Assembly (NCBI GenBank): GCA_038248985.1
Contig: JBBRWV010000046.1
Location: forward strand, 1 to 24,807
DNA from: JBBRWV01 sp038248985
GTDB taxonomy: Bacteria > Planctomycetota > Phycisphaerae > WQYP01
Direction: 5' to 3'
Length of the DNA stretch: 24,807 nt
Shown here: piece by piece, positions 1 to 6,561 of the stretch
How positions within the stretch are numbered: the first letter of the stretch is position 1
Layout of the letters: every line of letters starts with the position of its first letter
The notes under the pieces: generated by a model
Databases searched by the model: none
What the model was told of the DNA's origin: nothing
Seen by the model: only the letters and a program-made list of their open reading frames with translations
Position numbers and translations under genes: made by a program

Positions 1-99
1 ATCTGACCATTCACCTTGATTGAGATCTCCACATGCATACAAGCCTCCGTGCGTAAGCCAACTTGCCGAGCCACACGCCCCGCGTATATGCATCTTTTA

Positions 100-486
100 T
101 CACGCAATTGCGAATCGCGCCACTGAATTCTGGATGCACCCTTCGGCCTTGAGCCAACGCCAGAGCGTGTTCCGCGGCACCTTGATCTTGTCCCGGGCCA
201 GAAAGTCCGCCGCGTGGGCGGCCGAGAAGCCTGAATACTTTTCACGATACAACGCCAACGCCCGTTGCTTCAGCGGGCTCCGGCAGGCATTGCCGGATTG
301 GCCACGCAAACCGTGGATCAACCCCCCGTCGCCCAACTCGCGGTACCGCTTCCACAGCCGCCGAGCGTGCCGCTCCGTAATTCCCAGCAACCGTCCGGCC
401 TCCGCCACGCTGATCGCCTTTTCCTTGACCCGGATGAACACCGTCAGCCGCCGACGTTCCCGTGCATTCATCGAAAGTGTTTCCAT
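100..486 (-). pseudogene. Truncated transposase, ISNCY/IS1202-type, N-terminal fragment
   Basis: The 128-residue frame is the DNA-binding part of a transposase. A helix-turn-helix (about residues 20-50, with the pattern SVAEAGRLLGITERHARRLW) is followed by the motif GLIHGLRGQSGN, which is typical of the ISNCY family (IS1202 group), and by a second small helical domain (residues 70-115). Members of this family are usually above 400 residues and carry a DDE catalytic core. Here the similarity stops after WLKAEG, and the last dozen residues read into unrelated sequence, so no catalytic domain remains and the element cannot move itself. The internal ATG of MNARERRR is an equally good start. The tandem repeats just upstream (509-558) fit the end of the same element. 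The family assignment rests on motif recall, not a search. Confidence 0.72.
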
Positions 487-508
487 CCGACGGGTTTAAC
501 CCAACACG

Positions 509-558
509 CCAGGGGGTGACACTTCTATTGGAACAAGGGGGCGACGTTTTAATTGGAA
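509..558 (-). repeat. Tandem 25-bp imperfect repeat, probable insertion-sequence end
   Basis: Two directly adjacent 25-bp units (509-533 and 534-558) match at 19 of 25 positions. Each has a run of five G near its start and ends in ATTGGAA on the + strand. They lie between the transposase fragment start and the stop of the oxidoreductase gene at 597. They most likely are transposase-binding sites in the left end of the decayed element. The opposite end is not visible in the window. Confidence 0.6.
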
Positions 559-596
559 CACAACACACCGGGCAAATTGCAAAAACCCCACATCCC

Positions 597-1628
597 TTAT
601 CCGGGCCAGTCCCGCCGCCAGAAATTGTCCTCGCGGCCGCCGTAATAGGATTCCAAAACGGCATCCATGACGATCTGTGTGCGCAGGGCCGAAACCCCCG
701 TCGACGGGCACTTTGCCCTATCCGGGCCCTTGCCCAACAGCTCGTTGACCATGCTCTGGATCAGCGGCTGCTGCACATGGTCCGGATTGGGCAAATTGTA
801 AAGCTGTACGCCGCGCTCGACCGTCTCCAGGTGCAGCGGCTCGTTTCCAAAACACGACATCGTGAGCTTTCCCAGCGTCCCTGATAGTTCGATCGTATCT
901 TCGGAGATCGCCGAGGCGAAATTCCACGAGGCCGTGCCGACGCCGCCGTTCGCCAGTGAAAAATGCATGACCACCAGATCTTCGACGGCGTGCGTGCCGG
1001 CGATATTCGCAGCGCGACCGGAAACGTTATGTAGCGGCCCAAGAATGAAATCAAGAACGTCCAGCGTGTGCGACGCCAGGTCGAGAAAGATGCCCGCCCC
1101 CGCCTGTTCGGCGATGAGCCTCCACGGGAGATTTTCCGGGATGGCGGTCAGCGATTGATTGCTCGCATTGCGGTAGGCCACCGAGGTGACCGTGCCCAGA
1201 ACACCCGTGGTGACCAGCTCGCGGGCCTTGCGGAAACGCTCCAGACCGCGGCGATAATAGGCTACAAAGAGCGGAACCCCCGCCGCAGCAAAGGACTTCA
1301 CGAGCCGCTGTGCCTCGGGCGCGTTGCGCGTGAATGGCTTTTCCACGTAGCACGGCTTTTTCGCGGCCAGCACTTTCATCGCGTAAAACTCATGCTGACC
1401 CGGCGGCGTGGCGATGTAGACCGCGTCCACTTCACCGTCGGAAATCAGTTGGTCCGCATCCGCATACCACTTGGGCACCCGATGACGCTGTGCATAATCC
1501 GCAGCCTTGGTGCCATCCCGCCGCATCACCGCCGTCAATGCAGATCCCCCCGCTTTCTGAAAGCCCGGGCCGGACTTGCGCTCGGTCACATCCCCGCACC
1601 CAATGATGCCCCAGCGGATGATCTTCAT
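597..1628 (-). CDS. Gfo/Idh/MocA-family NAD(P)-dependent oxidoreductase
   Basis: The 343-residue protein has an N-terminal Rossmann fold with GIIGCGDV at residues 7-14 and the family's EKP motif at residues 96-98 (CYVEKPFT), where the lysine is the usual catalytic residue. A C-terminal alpha/beta domain follows. Enzymes of this family oxidise or reduce sugars, inositols and their derivatives, or cleave glycosidic bonds through a keto intermediate; the substrate cannot be read from sequence. The ATG at 1628 is chosen because AGGAG lies about 7 nt upstream and the Rossmann strand begins right after it; the open frame extends 13 codons further without a better signal. It starts 46 nt after the amine oxidase gene and probably shares its transcript. 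The decayed insertion element begins about 40 nt after its stop. Confidence 0.9.
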   Translation of the reverse strand: MKIIRWGIIGCGDVTERKSGPGFQKAGGSALTAVMRRDGTKAADYAQRHRVPKWYADADQLISDGEVDAVYIATPPGQHEFYAMKVLAAKKPCYVEKPFTRNAPEAQRLVKSFAAAGVPLFVAYYRRGLERFRKARELVTTGVLGTVTSVAYRNASNQSLTAIPENLPWRLIAEQAGAGIFLDLASHTLDVLDFILGPLHNVSGRAANIAGTHAVEDLVVMHFSLANGGVGTASWNFASAISEDTIELSGTLGKLTMSCFGNEPLHLETVERGVQLYNLPNPDHVQQPLIQSMVNELLGKGPDRAKCPSTGVSALRTQIVMDAVLESYYGGREDNFWRRDWPG

Positions 1629-1674
1629 TCCTGGCTCCTGCATGTGTATTTCTGCCTGCCACCACATCGGCGTT

Positions 1675-3204
1675 TTACTTGACCATGATGCGAACAGGCT
1701 GGGTTGTGGCCGCGGTCACGCCTGCCGCATCGTGCTCGGCGATCCGCCGCGCCGCGGACGCTCCACTTTGCAGCGCCCCTTCCATGTATCCGACGAATTT
1801 GTGGCACGTGTGCTCCCCCGCAAAATGAATCCGCCCCACACCCTTCCGCAGCGCTTTGCCGTAAGTGGTGATTTGCCCTGGTGCGGGAAATGAATAGCCG
1901 CCAAGCGTCCAGGTGTCGGCAGGCCAATCCATAAAACGGGAGTTGACGAAGTTTTCCTGAAACTCCGGGTACAGCCGCGAGAGTTCCTCTCCGTAAGCCG
2001 TGTCGCGCTCCAGCGGCGGCCGCGCCCGCACTTTTCCCGCCGCCGGCCCTCCCGAAAAACAATTCAGAATTGCCCCTTTTTCGCCGGGCTGATTGTCCGT
2101 CCCTTCCCAAGTCATCGAGATCTCGCCGTCCGTCGTGCTGTCAGGTGAAAGTCCCGTGTCCTTCCAGAAGCGACGTCTCACCGCCGCCAAGTACTTCACG
2201 TTCAGTCCCATCTGCGGTGCAATCCCTTCCGGCAGCCGCGGGGCAAATCGAATCTTGTGCCACACCGTCGGCGGCACCGTGATTACGGCATGTTCGGCCA
2301 CGAAACGGCGACCGTCCGCCACCGAAACGATGACCCCCGTGTTGCCCGACGCCACCGCAACCACCGGCGTCTTCAGCGAAATTCGTTCCGTCCCGATCAC
2401 CCCCGCAAGCTTCTCTGCCAGCGCGTTGTTCCCCTGTTTGCAGCGGTAAACTTCCGAATCAGTCCAGAATTTCACGCCCCCTCCACCTTTGATTTGCGTC
2501 AACATGCCCAGGTAACTTTGCTTATCGAACGCTACGCCGTTATTCCCTTCCCAGTCTGATTGAATCGCATACTTCGCCAGTTCCGACGTCTCGACAGTCC
2601 CCAGCCAATCCGCCATGGTCCGCCGATCCAGCGCCGTCGCCCCGGGCGTTCTCCAAGGCTCATCCGCGTTGACGACTTGCGCCGCCTCCGTCAGCGTGCT
2701 CAACGCCGCCTCCATCTCTTTCCAGAGAAGCTTCGCCTCCGCCGTCGTAAGTTTTTTCCCCCGCAGAATAATGGGCGACTCCAGACTTTCGTCCTCGGTC
2801 ACATCGCGAAAGCCCAACTTGAATTTATCCGCATACGCCACCCACGCCGGGTGATTCGATCCGATGAGCTCCCCGCCGCCCTCGACGATTTTGTCCTGCA
2901 CCATGTCGCGAAACGTGATGACCCGCCCGCCCGTCCGGTTGCGCGCCTCCAGAACCACCACTTCGTATCCCGCGGCCAGCAACTCGTGGGCGCAGGCCAG
3001 GCCCGAGAATCCTCCTCCGATGACGACCACCCGTCGGCCGCGCCCGCCAAATTTGAACGTATCCTGCGAAAACGTGTTGGTGCAACTGCTCAACAGGAGT
3101 GCGCTGCCCGTCACCAGCGACGCTTTGAGAAGCTCGCGGCGGGTGGAGTCGGTCGGTTTTGGACCAAAGCGTTGGGCCAAGCGGGCATAGAGTGAACGGG
3201 ACAT
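1675..3204 (-). CDS. Flavin-dependent amine oxidase with Tat signal and lipobox
   Basis: The 509-residue protein belongs to the flavin-containing amine oxidase family (MAO/L-amino-acid oxidase type). Its N-terminus has a twin-arginine signal (TRRELLK, arginines at 22-23), a hydrophobic stretch, and a lipobox-like LLSSC ending at Cys41, so it is predicted to be exported folded with its FAD and anchored as a lipoprotein. The FAD-binding GGGFSGL sits at about 63-69, the GG doublet motif RNRTGGRV at about 88-95, and the C-terminal FAD-contact motif HFAGEHTCHKFVGYMEGA near residues 465-482. The likely reaction is oxidation of an amine or amino acid to an imine with peroxide release; the substrate is unknown. 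The ATG at 3204 has AGGAG 7 nt upstream. It lies 90 nt after the small membrane peptide gene and 46 nt before the oxidoreductase gene on the same strand. Confidence 0.92.
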   Translation of the reverse strand: MSRSLYARLAQRFGPKPTDSTRRELLKASLVTGSALLLSSCTNTFSQDTFKFGGRGRRVVVIGGGFSGLACAHELLAAGYEVVVLEARNRTGGRVITFRDMVQDKIVEGGGELIGSNHPAWVAYADKFKLGFRDVTEDESLESPIILRGKKLTTAEAKLLWKEMEAALSTLTEAAQVVNADEPWRTPGATALDRRTMADWLGTVETSELAKYAIQSDWEGNNGVAFDKQSYLGMLTQIKGGGGVKFWTDSEVYRCKQGNNALAEKLAGVIGTERISLKTPVVAVASGNTGVIVSVADGRRFVAEHAVITVPPTVWHKIRFAPRLPEGIAPQMGLNVKYLAAVRRRFWKDTGLSPDSTTDGEISMTWEGTDNQPGEKGAILNCFSGGPAAGKVRARPPLERDTAYGEELSRLYPEFQENFVNSRFMDWPADTWTLGGYSFPAPGQITTYGKALRKGVGRIHFAGEHTCHKFVGYMEGALQSGASAARRIAEHDAAGVTAATTQPVRIMVK

Positions 3205-3294
3205 GAGCGGCTCCTGTTTGCAACTTTGTGGGAGTATATCCTGCGGGATTGTGGAAGGTAGTTTATCGCGAAGGAACTGCGCCGCGAAGGTCGG

Positions 3295-3519
3295 CTACCG
3301 GCGGCGCGTGCGCGGCAGCGCCAGCAGCACCACGCCGAGAAAGGCGACCGAAACCCCGATGTGCAGAGCCGGCGAAATCCCCGCGAACTGCGCGGCCTCA
3401 TCGGTGGGGGCACCCTGTTGTTGCGTGCGCGCCAGCTGTGCGGGCACCAGCGACAATGTGAGCAGCATCGCCAGCCAGACAAATCGCTTCGACCATCTAT
3501 GGAACAGCAGTGAAAGCAT
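3295..3519 (-). CDS. Small two-segment membrane or secreted peptide, unknown function
   Basis: The 74-residue protein has an N-terminal signal-like segment (about residues 12-30, ending PAQLA), a short polar middle (TQQQGAPTDEAAQ), a second hydrophobic segment (about 50-68), and a basic tail LPRTRRR. This pattern of signal peptide, linker, transmembrane helix and arginine tail resembles C-terminal sorting tails, but no known sorting motif is evident. The ATG at 3519 is preferred over the GTG two codons upstream because GAGG is 5 nt before it. It is the first gene of the likely operon with the amine oxidase and lies just downstream of a minus-strand terminator hairpin. I do not recognise the family. 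Confidence 0.6.
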   Translation of the reverse strand: MLSLLFHRWSKRFVWLAMLLTLSLVPAQLARTQQQGAPTDEAAQFAGISPALHIGVSVAFLGVVLLALPRTRRR

Positions 3520-3554
3520 GTTCACCTCATCGACCCAAGCAAACGAGCCGCAAA

Positions 3555-3794
3555 AATAAAAGTGGGGCGGCTCTATGATGGCAGGAGAGACCGCCCCGTG
3601 GCGTGGTGGTTAGTTTAAAGCGGCCAGTTCGCGAGCCTATCGCGGTGTGAATCACCGTTCACACAAAGGGCCCTGCAAGAAAGTAGTCGCACAACAAACG
3701 TACGGCTTTGCCTTGAAAGCCCGGAATCATTTTGTCCAATACCGAGTCTTGAAGATGTGGTACAACTCAAGACTCATGCCTAGAGAGATATGAC
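3555..3794 (-). ncRNA. Candidate structured RNA or leader, minus strand
   Basis: This stretch has no convincing gene but holds a run of perfect inverted repeats: 9-bp arms at 3744-3752 and 3767-3775, 6-bp arms at 3704-3709 and 3716-3721, 7-bp arms at 3645-3651 and 3658-3664, 5-bp arms at 3630-3634 and 3640-3644, and finally the terminator hairpin at 3564-3597. A possible promoter (3801-3829) would start an RNA of about 240 nt near 3794. It could be a small RNA or a 5' leader that controls the peptide/amine oxidase/oxidoreductase operon. It does not match the tmRNA, RNase P RNA or riboswitch patterns that I know. The ends are estimates. Confidence 0.4.
3564..3597 (-). terminator. Rho-independent terminator or attenuator, minus strand
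   Basis: A GC-rich hairpin pairs GGGGCGG with CCGCCCC and CTCT with AGAG, leaving one bulged base and a 12-nt loop. Read on the minus strand it is followed directly by ACTTTTATTTTTG. It ends about 45 nt before the start codon of the small peptide gene, so it either ends an upstream RNA or acts as an attenuator for the downstream operon. Confidence 0.65.
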
Positions 3795-3800
3795 AAGATA

Positions 3801-3829
3801 ACTTTACTATGAATAACGGCAGAACGCAA
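3801..3829 (-). promoter_or_regulatory. Possible sigma70-type promoter for the minus-strand leader/RNA
   Basis: On the minus strand TTGCGT and TAAAGT are separated by 17 nt. It would start transcription near 3794, upstream of the hairpin series. The matches are moderate, so this is a suggestion only. Confidence 0.3.
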
Positions 3830-3915
3830 CAACAACCTTGAATTATTTTTACCGCTCGTTTTCATCGCTTTCGTTATCATTTCATAGTCCCACGACTAAA
3901 ATGGCTCTCGAATCT

Positions 3916-3939
3916 ACAACGCTTCGCTAAGTGCGTTGT
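3916..3939. repeat. Inverted repeat upstream of the 4013 gene
   Basis: ACAACGC (3916-3922) and GCGTTGT (3933-3939) form perfect 7-bp arms around a 10-nt spacer, about 75 nt before the start of the downstream + strand gene. It could be an operator or a hairpin in the leader. The rest of 3830-4012 is comparatively AT-rich and shows no gene that I can support. Confidence 0.4.
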
Positions 3940-4012
3940 TGCACAGATACACCTAGAATTCCCTTGAATGAGCATCCATTTCTGCGGATTTTGCCCTAAC
4001 TGGAGATCGGCA

Positions 4013-4621
4013 ATGTCGATACCCAATTTCTTCCCAGCAGTTCCGACCTGCTTGAATCCGCAAATTTTTGCAGAATTGCCCGACCGCATGGGAAAATTAA
4101 CCGGGAGTCATGACGGATCCCGCACGAAAACCGTGCAAACTTGCATCACCTCATTGCATGAAAAACTTCCCCACGTCGAGCCCCACCTCCGCTCCTGTCT
4201 CGAAGCCGCACTCTGGTTGTGGGCCGACGATCTCGAAACCGCCCACCGCCTCTGTCAGGATGTCCCCACGCTTTACGGCGCCGCGTGGCACGCCGTGATG
4301 CACCGACGGGAGCCCGATTTCTTCAACAGCAAGTATTGGTGGCGCCGCGCCGGCGGCGTCAAATGGACGACCCTCCAATACTCCCTGCGCGACCTGGTCA
4401 ACAAAAGACTGGCTTCAAAAAAGCATCCGCTGTTGCAAAGCTTTCGGGCCGCATGCACGCAAAATGATGATCCCTGCAAGTTCGTGGATCTGGTCGAGCG
4501 GTCTCAGCAATCCGACGATACCGACCTCCTCTCCGCCCTTCTGGATATTCAACGACTCGAATGGGGCGTCTTATTTCTCGAGACCTGGGAACGCGCCACC
4601 GCGTCCCCCGCACCCCACTAG
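4013..4621 (+). CDS. Conserved hypothetical protein
   Basis: The 202-residue soluble protein has no signal peptide or membrane segment. Its centre carries a distinctive stretch (about residues 94-112) with WHAVMHRREPDF followed by FNSKYWWRR, a pattern I associate with an uncharacterised protein family seen in planctomycetes and related bacteria; I cannot give it a function. It is rich in Trp, His and Cys. The ATG at 4013 is chosen because GGAGA lies 7 nt upstream, whereas the earlier ATG at 3968 has no ribosome binding site. The ferritin-like gene follows 40 nt later on the same strand, so they are probably co-transcribed. Confidence 0.75.
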   Translation: MSIPNFFPAVPTCLNPQIFAELPDRMGKLTGSHDGSRTKTVQTCITSLHEKLPHVEPHLRSCLEAALWLWADDLETAHRLCQDVPTLYGAAWHAVMHRREPDFFNSKYWWRRAGGVKWTTLQYSLRDLVNKRLASKKHPLLQSFRAACTQNDDPCKFVDLVERSQQSDDTDLLSALLDIQRLEWGVLFLETWERATASPAPH

Positions 4622-4661
4622 ATTTTTCGCGGAGGCGGCATGCGTGTACACTAGCGGAGAT

Positions 4662-5180
4662 ATGGGTAAACGATTTTCCAATACAGATCTGTCCCGCATG
4701 CAGGATGACAAAGCCTTGGCCGTAGCAGGCTTCGGTGAATCCGTGGCCGCGTACCGTTACATCGTCCTGGCCGAAAAAGCCCGCGATTCCAAATTACGCG
4801 AATCCTTTGAGCAAATGGCCCGCCAAGAACGCGCCCAACGCGATCAGTTACAGGTATTGCTCCAGCGGCTCTCCCCCTCCGCCGGATTTGTACTCTCCCC
4901 TGAAGACAAACTCGCCGTCAGCGTCGGGCCCCGCCTCGTCGATGCCCGCGACGATGCCATGTTTGATGAAGCCATGAAACTCGTCATCGCCAGCGAAAAA
5001 CGCTCCGCCAGCTTCTACCTGCGCTACGCCGCCTATGCCAAAGATGCCGAAGTAAAAATCGTCTTTGCCCAACTCGCGGCCGACGGACTCAAGCAAGTAC
5101 AACGCCTGCGCATGTTGTTTCAGGATGTGGGCCGCCAGATTTCCGAGCCTTGCCCATTGAGCCAGTTGCGGATTTCGTAA
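4662..5180 (+). CDS. Ferritin-like four-helix protein, probably with lost metal ligands
   Basis: The 172-residue protein has two helical hairpins with the spacing of rubrerythrin/ferritin-like domains: E26 with a Tyr seven residues later, E38, E56, then E112 with Tyr119 seven residues later. In active diiron proteins a Glu-x-x-His follows in each half; here the first is ERAQ (E56, Q59) and the second is replaced by ADGLKQ, so the diiron site looks incomplete. It may bind another metal or be purely structural. The ATG at 4662 follows GCGGAGAT, a purine-rich site that is close to the start; the open frame reaches back into the preceding gene, but those residues have no ferritin-like character. 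It ends 28 nt before the convergent sugar isomerase-like gene. Confidence 0.7.
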   Translation: MGKRFSNTDLSRMQDDKALAVAGFGESVAAYRYIVLAEKARDSKLRESFEQMARQERAQRDQLQVLLQRLSPSAGFVLSPEDKLAVSVGPRLVDARDDAMFDEAMKLVIASEKRSASFYLRYAAYAKDAEVKIVFAQLAADGLKQVQRLRMLFQDVGRQISEPCPLSQLRIS

Positions 5181-5207
5181 CGGTGGGGGGGGTGAGCACA
5201 ATCCCAG

Positions 5208-6056
5208 TCACGCAGATTTTTCGACTGCTTTCAAAATCGGCTTGACCCACGAGATAAACGCCGGGAATGCGCTCTCCGGTTCCTGCAAAGTGGGATGCCA
5301 GCGTTTTTCATGTTCAAATAAAACCCACCCGTCATACCCCTTTGCCGCCAACAATCGCAGCGCCTTCTCGAGAGGAAGCTGACCCGTCCCCGGCAGCACA
5401 AACTTCCAGCCCGCTTCCGGATTATCCGCCGGTGCGCTCGGATCCCGGGCCGCATCTTTGCAGTGTACATAACGAACGCGCTCGCCGATGGACGCGTACG
5501 TTTGCTCCGGCGTCTCTCCACCCACCCGCGCGGTATGCCCCATATCCCACAACGCCCCGAAAGCCGGGTTCGCAATGGTGTTCAGCAGCAGCGCACAGTC
5601 CGCCGACTTGATCCACGCATCGTGCGTCTCAAAATTCCACGAAAGCTGATCCGCCCCAGGCAGCGCCAGAATCGTTTGAATAAGATCGCGCCCGATTCGC
5701 GCCAGCTCCTCCCGCGGAGTTTTCCCGGGATCACCGCCCCCAAAAATGCGGATGTTCTTCGCCCCCAGTTCGATCGCCAATGGAATGGTGCGCTGGGCCT
5801 CGTCCAGGTTGGTTTGGTGGCTGCTCGCATTGCACGCTTGGATGGATGTGGAAATGCCCGAAACCGCCAGCCCCGAGTCCGCGATCTGGCGTTTCGTGCG
5901 CGCCAGATCCGTGGTGAACAACGCCGACTTGGTGATGTCCAACTCGTCCTGCACGCCCCGAAAATCAATCCCCTCATAGCCATACGCCCGCGCGTTCTTG
6001 AGGATCGTTTCCAGATTCCACTCCGGGCAACCGAGCGTCATCACCGAAAGCTTCAT
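5208..6056 (-). CDS. Sugar phosphate isomerase/epimerase-like TIM-barrel protein
   Basis: The 282-residue protein starts directly with a first barrel strand (MKLSVMTLGCPEW) and continues with YEGIDFRG, LGAKNIRIFGG, WNFETHDAW, ALWDMGHTA, VRYVHCKDA and GYDGWVLFEHEKRW. These are the strand ends of the xylose isomerase-like (AP endonuclease family 2) fold. The acidic and His residues at those ends (Glu in NFETHD, Asp and His in WDMGH, His in VHCKD, Glu in LFEHE) are placed to hold a divalent metal, as in this family. Members isomerise or epimerise sugars, inositols or hydroxypyruvate; the substrate is not evident. AGGAAATGAA before the ATG at 6056 gives a good ribosome binding site. Genes of this type commonly work with Gfo/Idh/MocA enzymes, two of which lie in this window, but none is adjacent. 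Confidence 0.88.
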   Translation of the reverse strand: MKLSVMTLGCPEWNLETILKNARAYGYEGIDFRGVQDELDITKSALFTTDLARTKRQIADSGLAVSGISTSIQACNASSHQTNLDEAQRTIPLAIELGAKNIRIFGGGDPGKTPREELARIGRDLIQTILALPGADQLSWNFETHDAWIKSADCALLLNTIANPAFGALWDMGHTARVGGETPEQTYASIGERVRYVHCKDAARDPSAPADNPEAGWKFVLPGTGQLPLEKALRLLAAKGYDGWVLFEHEKRWHPTLQEPESAFPAFISWVKPILKAVEKSA

Positions 6057-6350
6057 TTCATTTCCTCACAACATGACTCGAATCCGCCCGAGCCTGGTGC
6101 CTATTGCCGGGTCGGGCAATCAGCGACTTTCCCACTGCCTTGTTGCAATAGACATGTCACTCCCGGCGCTGCTCGGAACCGGCCGCGGAGGACTGCGGCC
6201 GTTTGGGGGCTACTCGTGCGAATGCTCGACCAAATATGCAACATCCCCGACCGACCCGGCGGCAGAATGTCCCCGCCCCGGTCTTTTGCGAAAGCCAGTC
6301 TCGGCAATCTCCCACATCCGCGCCAGTTTCGACCGCAAATTCCGCGTCGC

Positions 6351-6378
6351 TTGACCGTTCACGCGAATGCCGTAAAAT
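6351..6378 (+). promoter_or_regulatory. Sigma70-type promoter of the tRNA-Lys gene
   Basis: TTGACC (6351-6356) and TAAAAT (6373-6378) are spaced by 16 nt, and the tRNA begins 14 nt after the -10 box. This is the clearest promoter in the window. The remaining 6057-6350 sequence holds no gene that I can support; it contains one 7-bp GC-rich inverted repeat at 6180-6201 of unknown meaning. Confidence 0.75.
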
Positions 6379-6391
6379 GTGTAGCTCGAAA

Positions 6392-6464
<73 letters not shown>

Positions 6465-6561
6465 TTGAAATGGCGGCATGCCTCGTCGGGATGGGTGATC
6501 CAGTTTTTTGCGCATCGGGCCTTCTTTCCCGCTGCGGAACTTCCTGTTAAAAGTTGCAGAA

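Noticed and set aside
20..664. Plus-strand open frames over the transposase fragment and a second minus frame at 242-664
   Set aside because: The 100-486 minus frame carries a recognisable helix-turn-helix and transposase motif; the others show no family features.
3555..3800. Possible tmRNA, RNase P RNA or known riboswitch
   Set aside because: No tRNA-like ends, tag frame, RNase P core motif or familiar aptamer pattern could be found.
3877..4089. 70-codon minus-strand frame in the palindrome-rich intergenic region
   Set aside because: It overlaps the supported start of the 4013 gene, has no ribosome site and no recognisable pattern.
6180..6201. 7-bp GC-rich inverted repeat followed by TTT
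   Set aside because: The stem is short and the T run is only three bases; no gene ends just before it on the plus strand.
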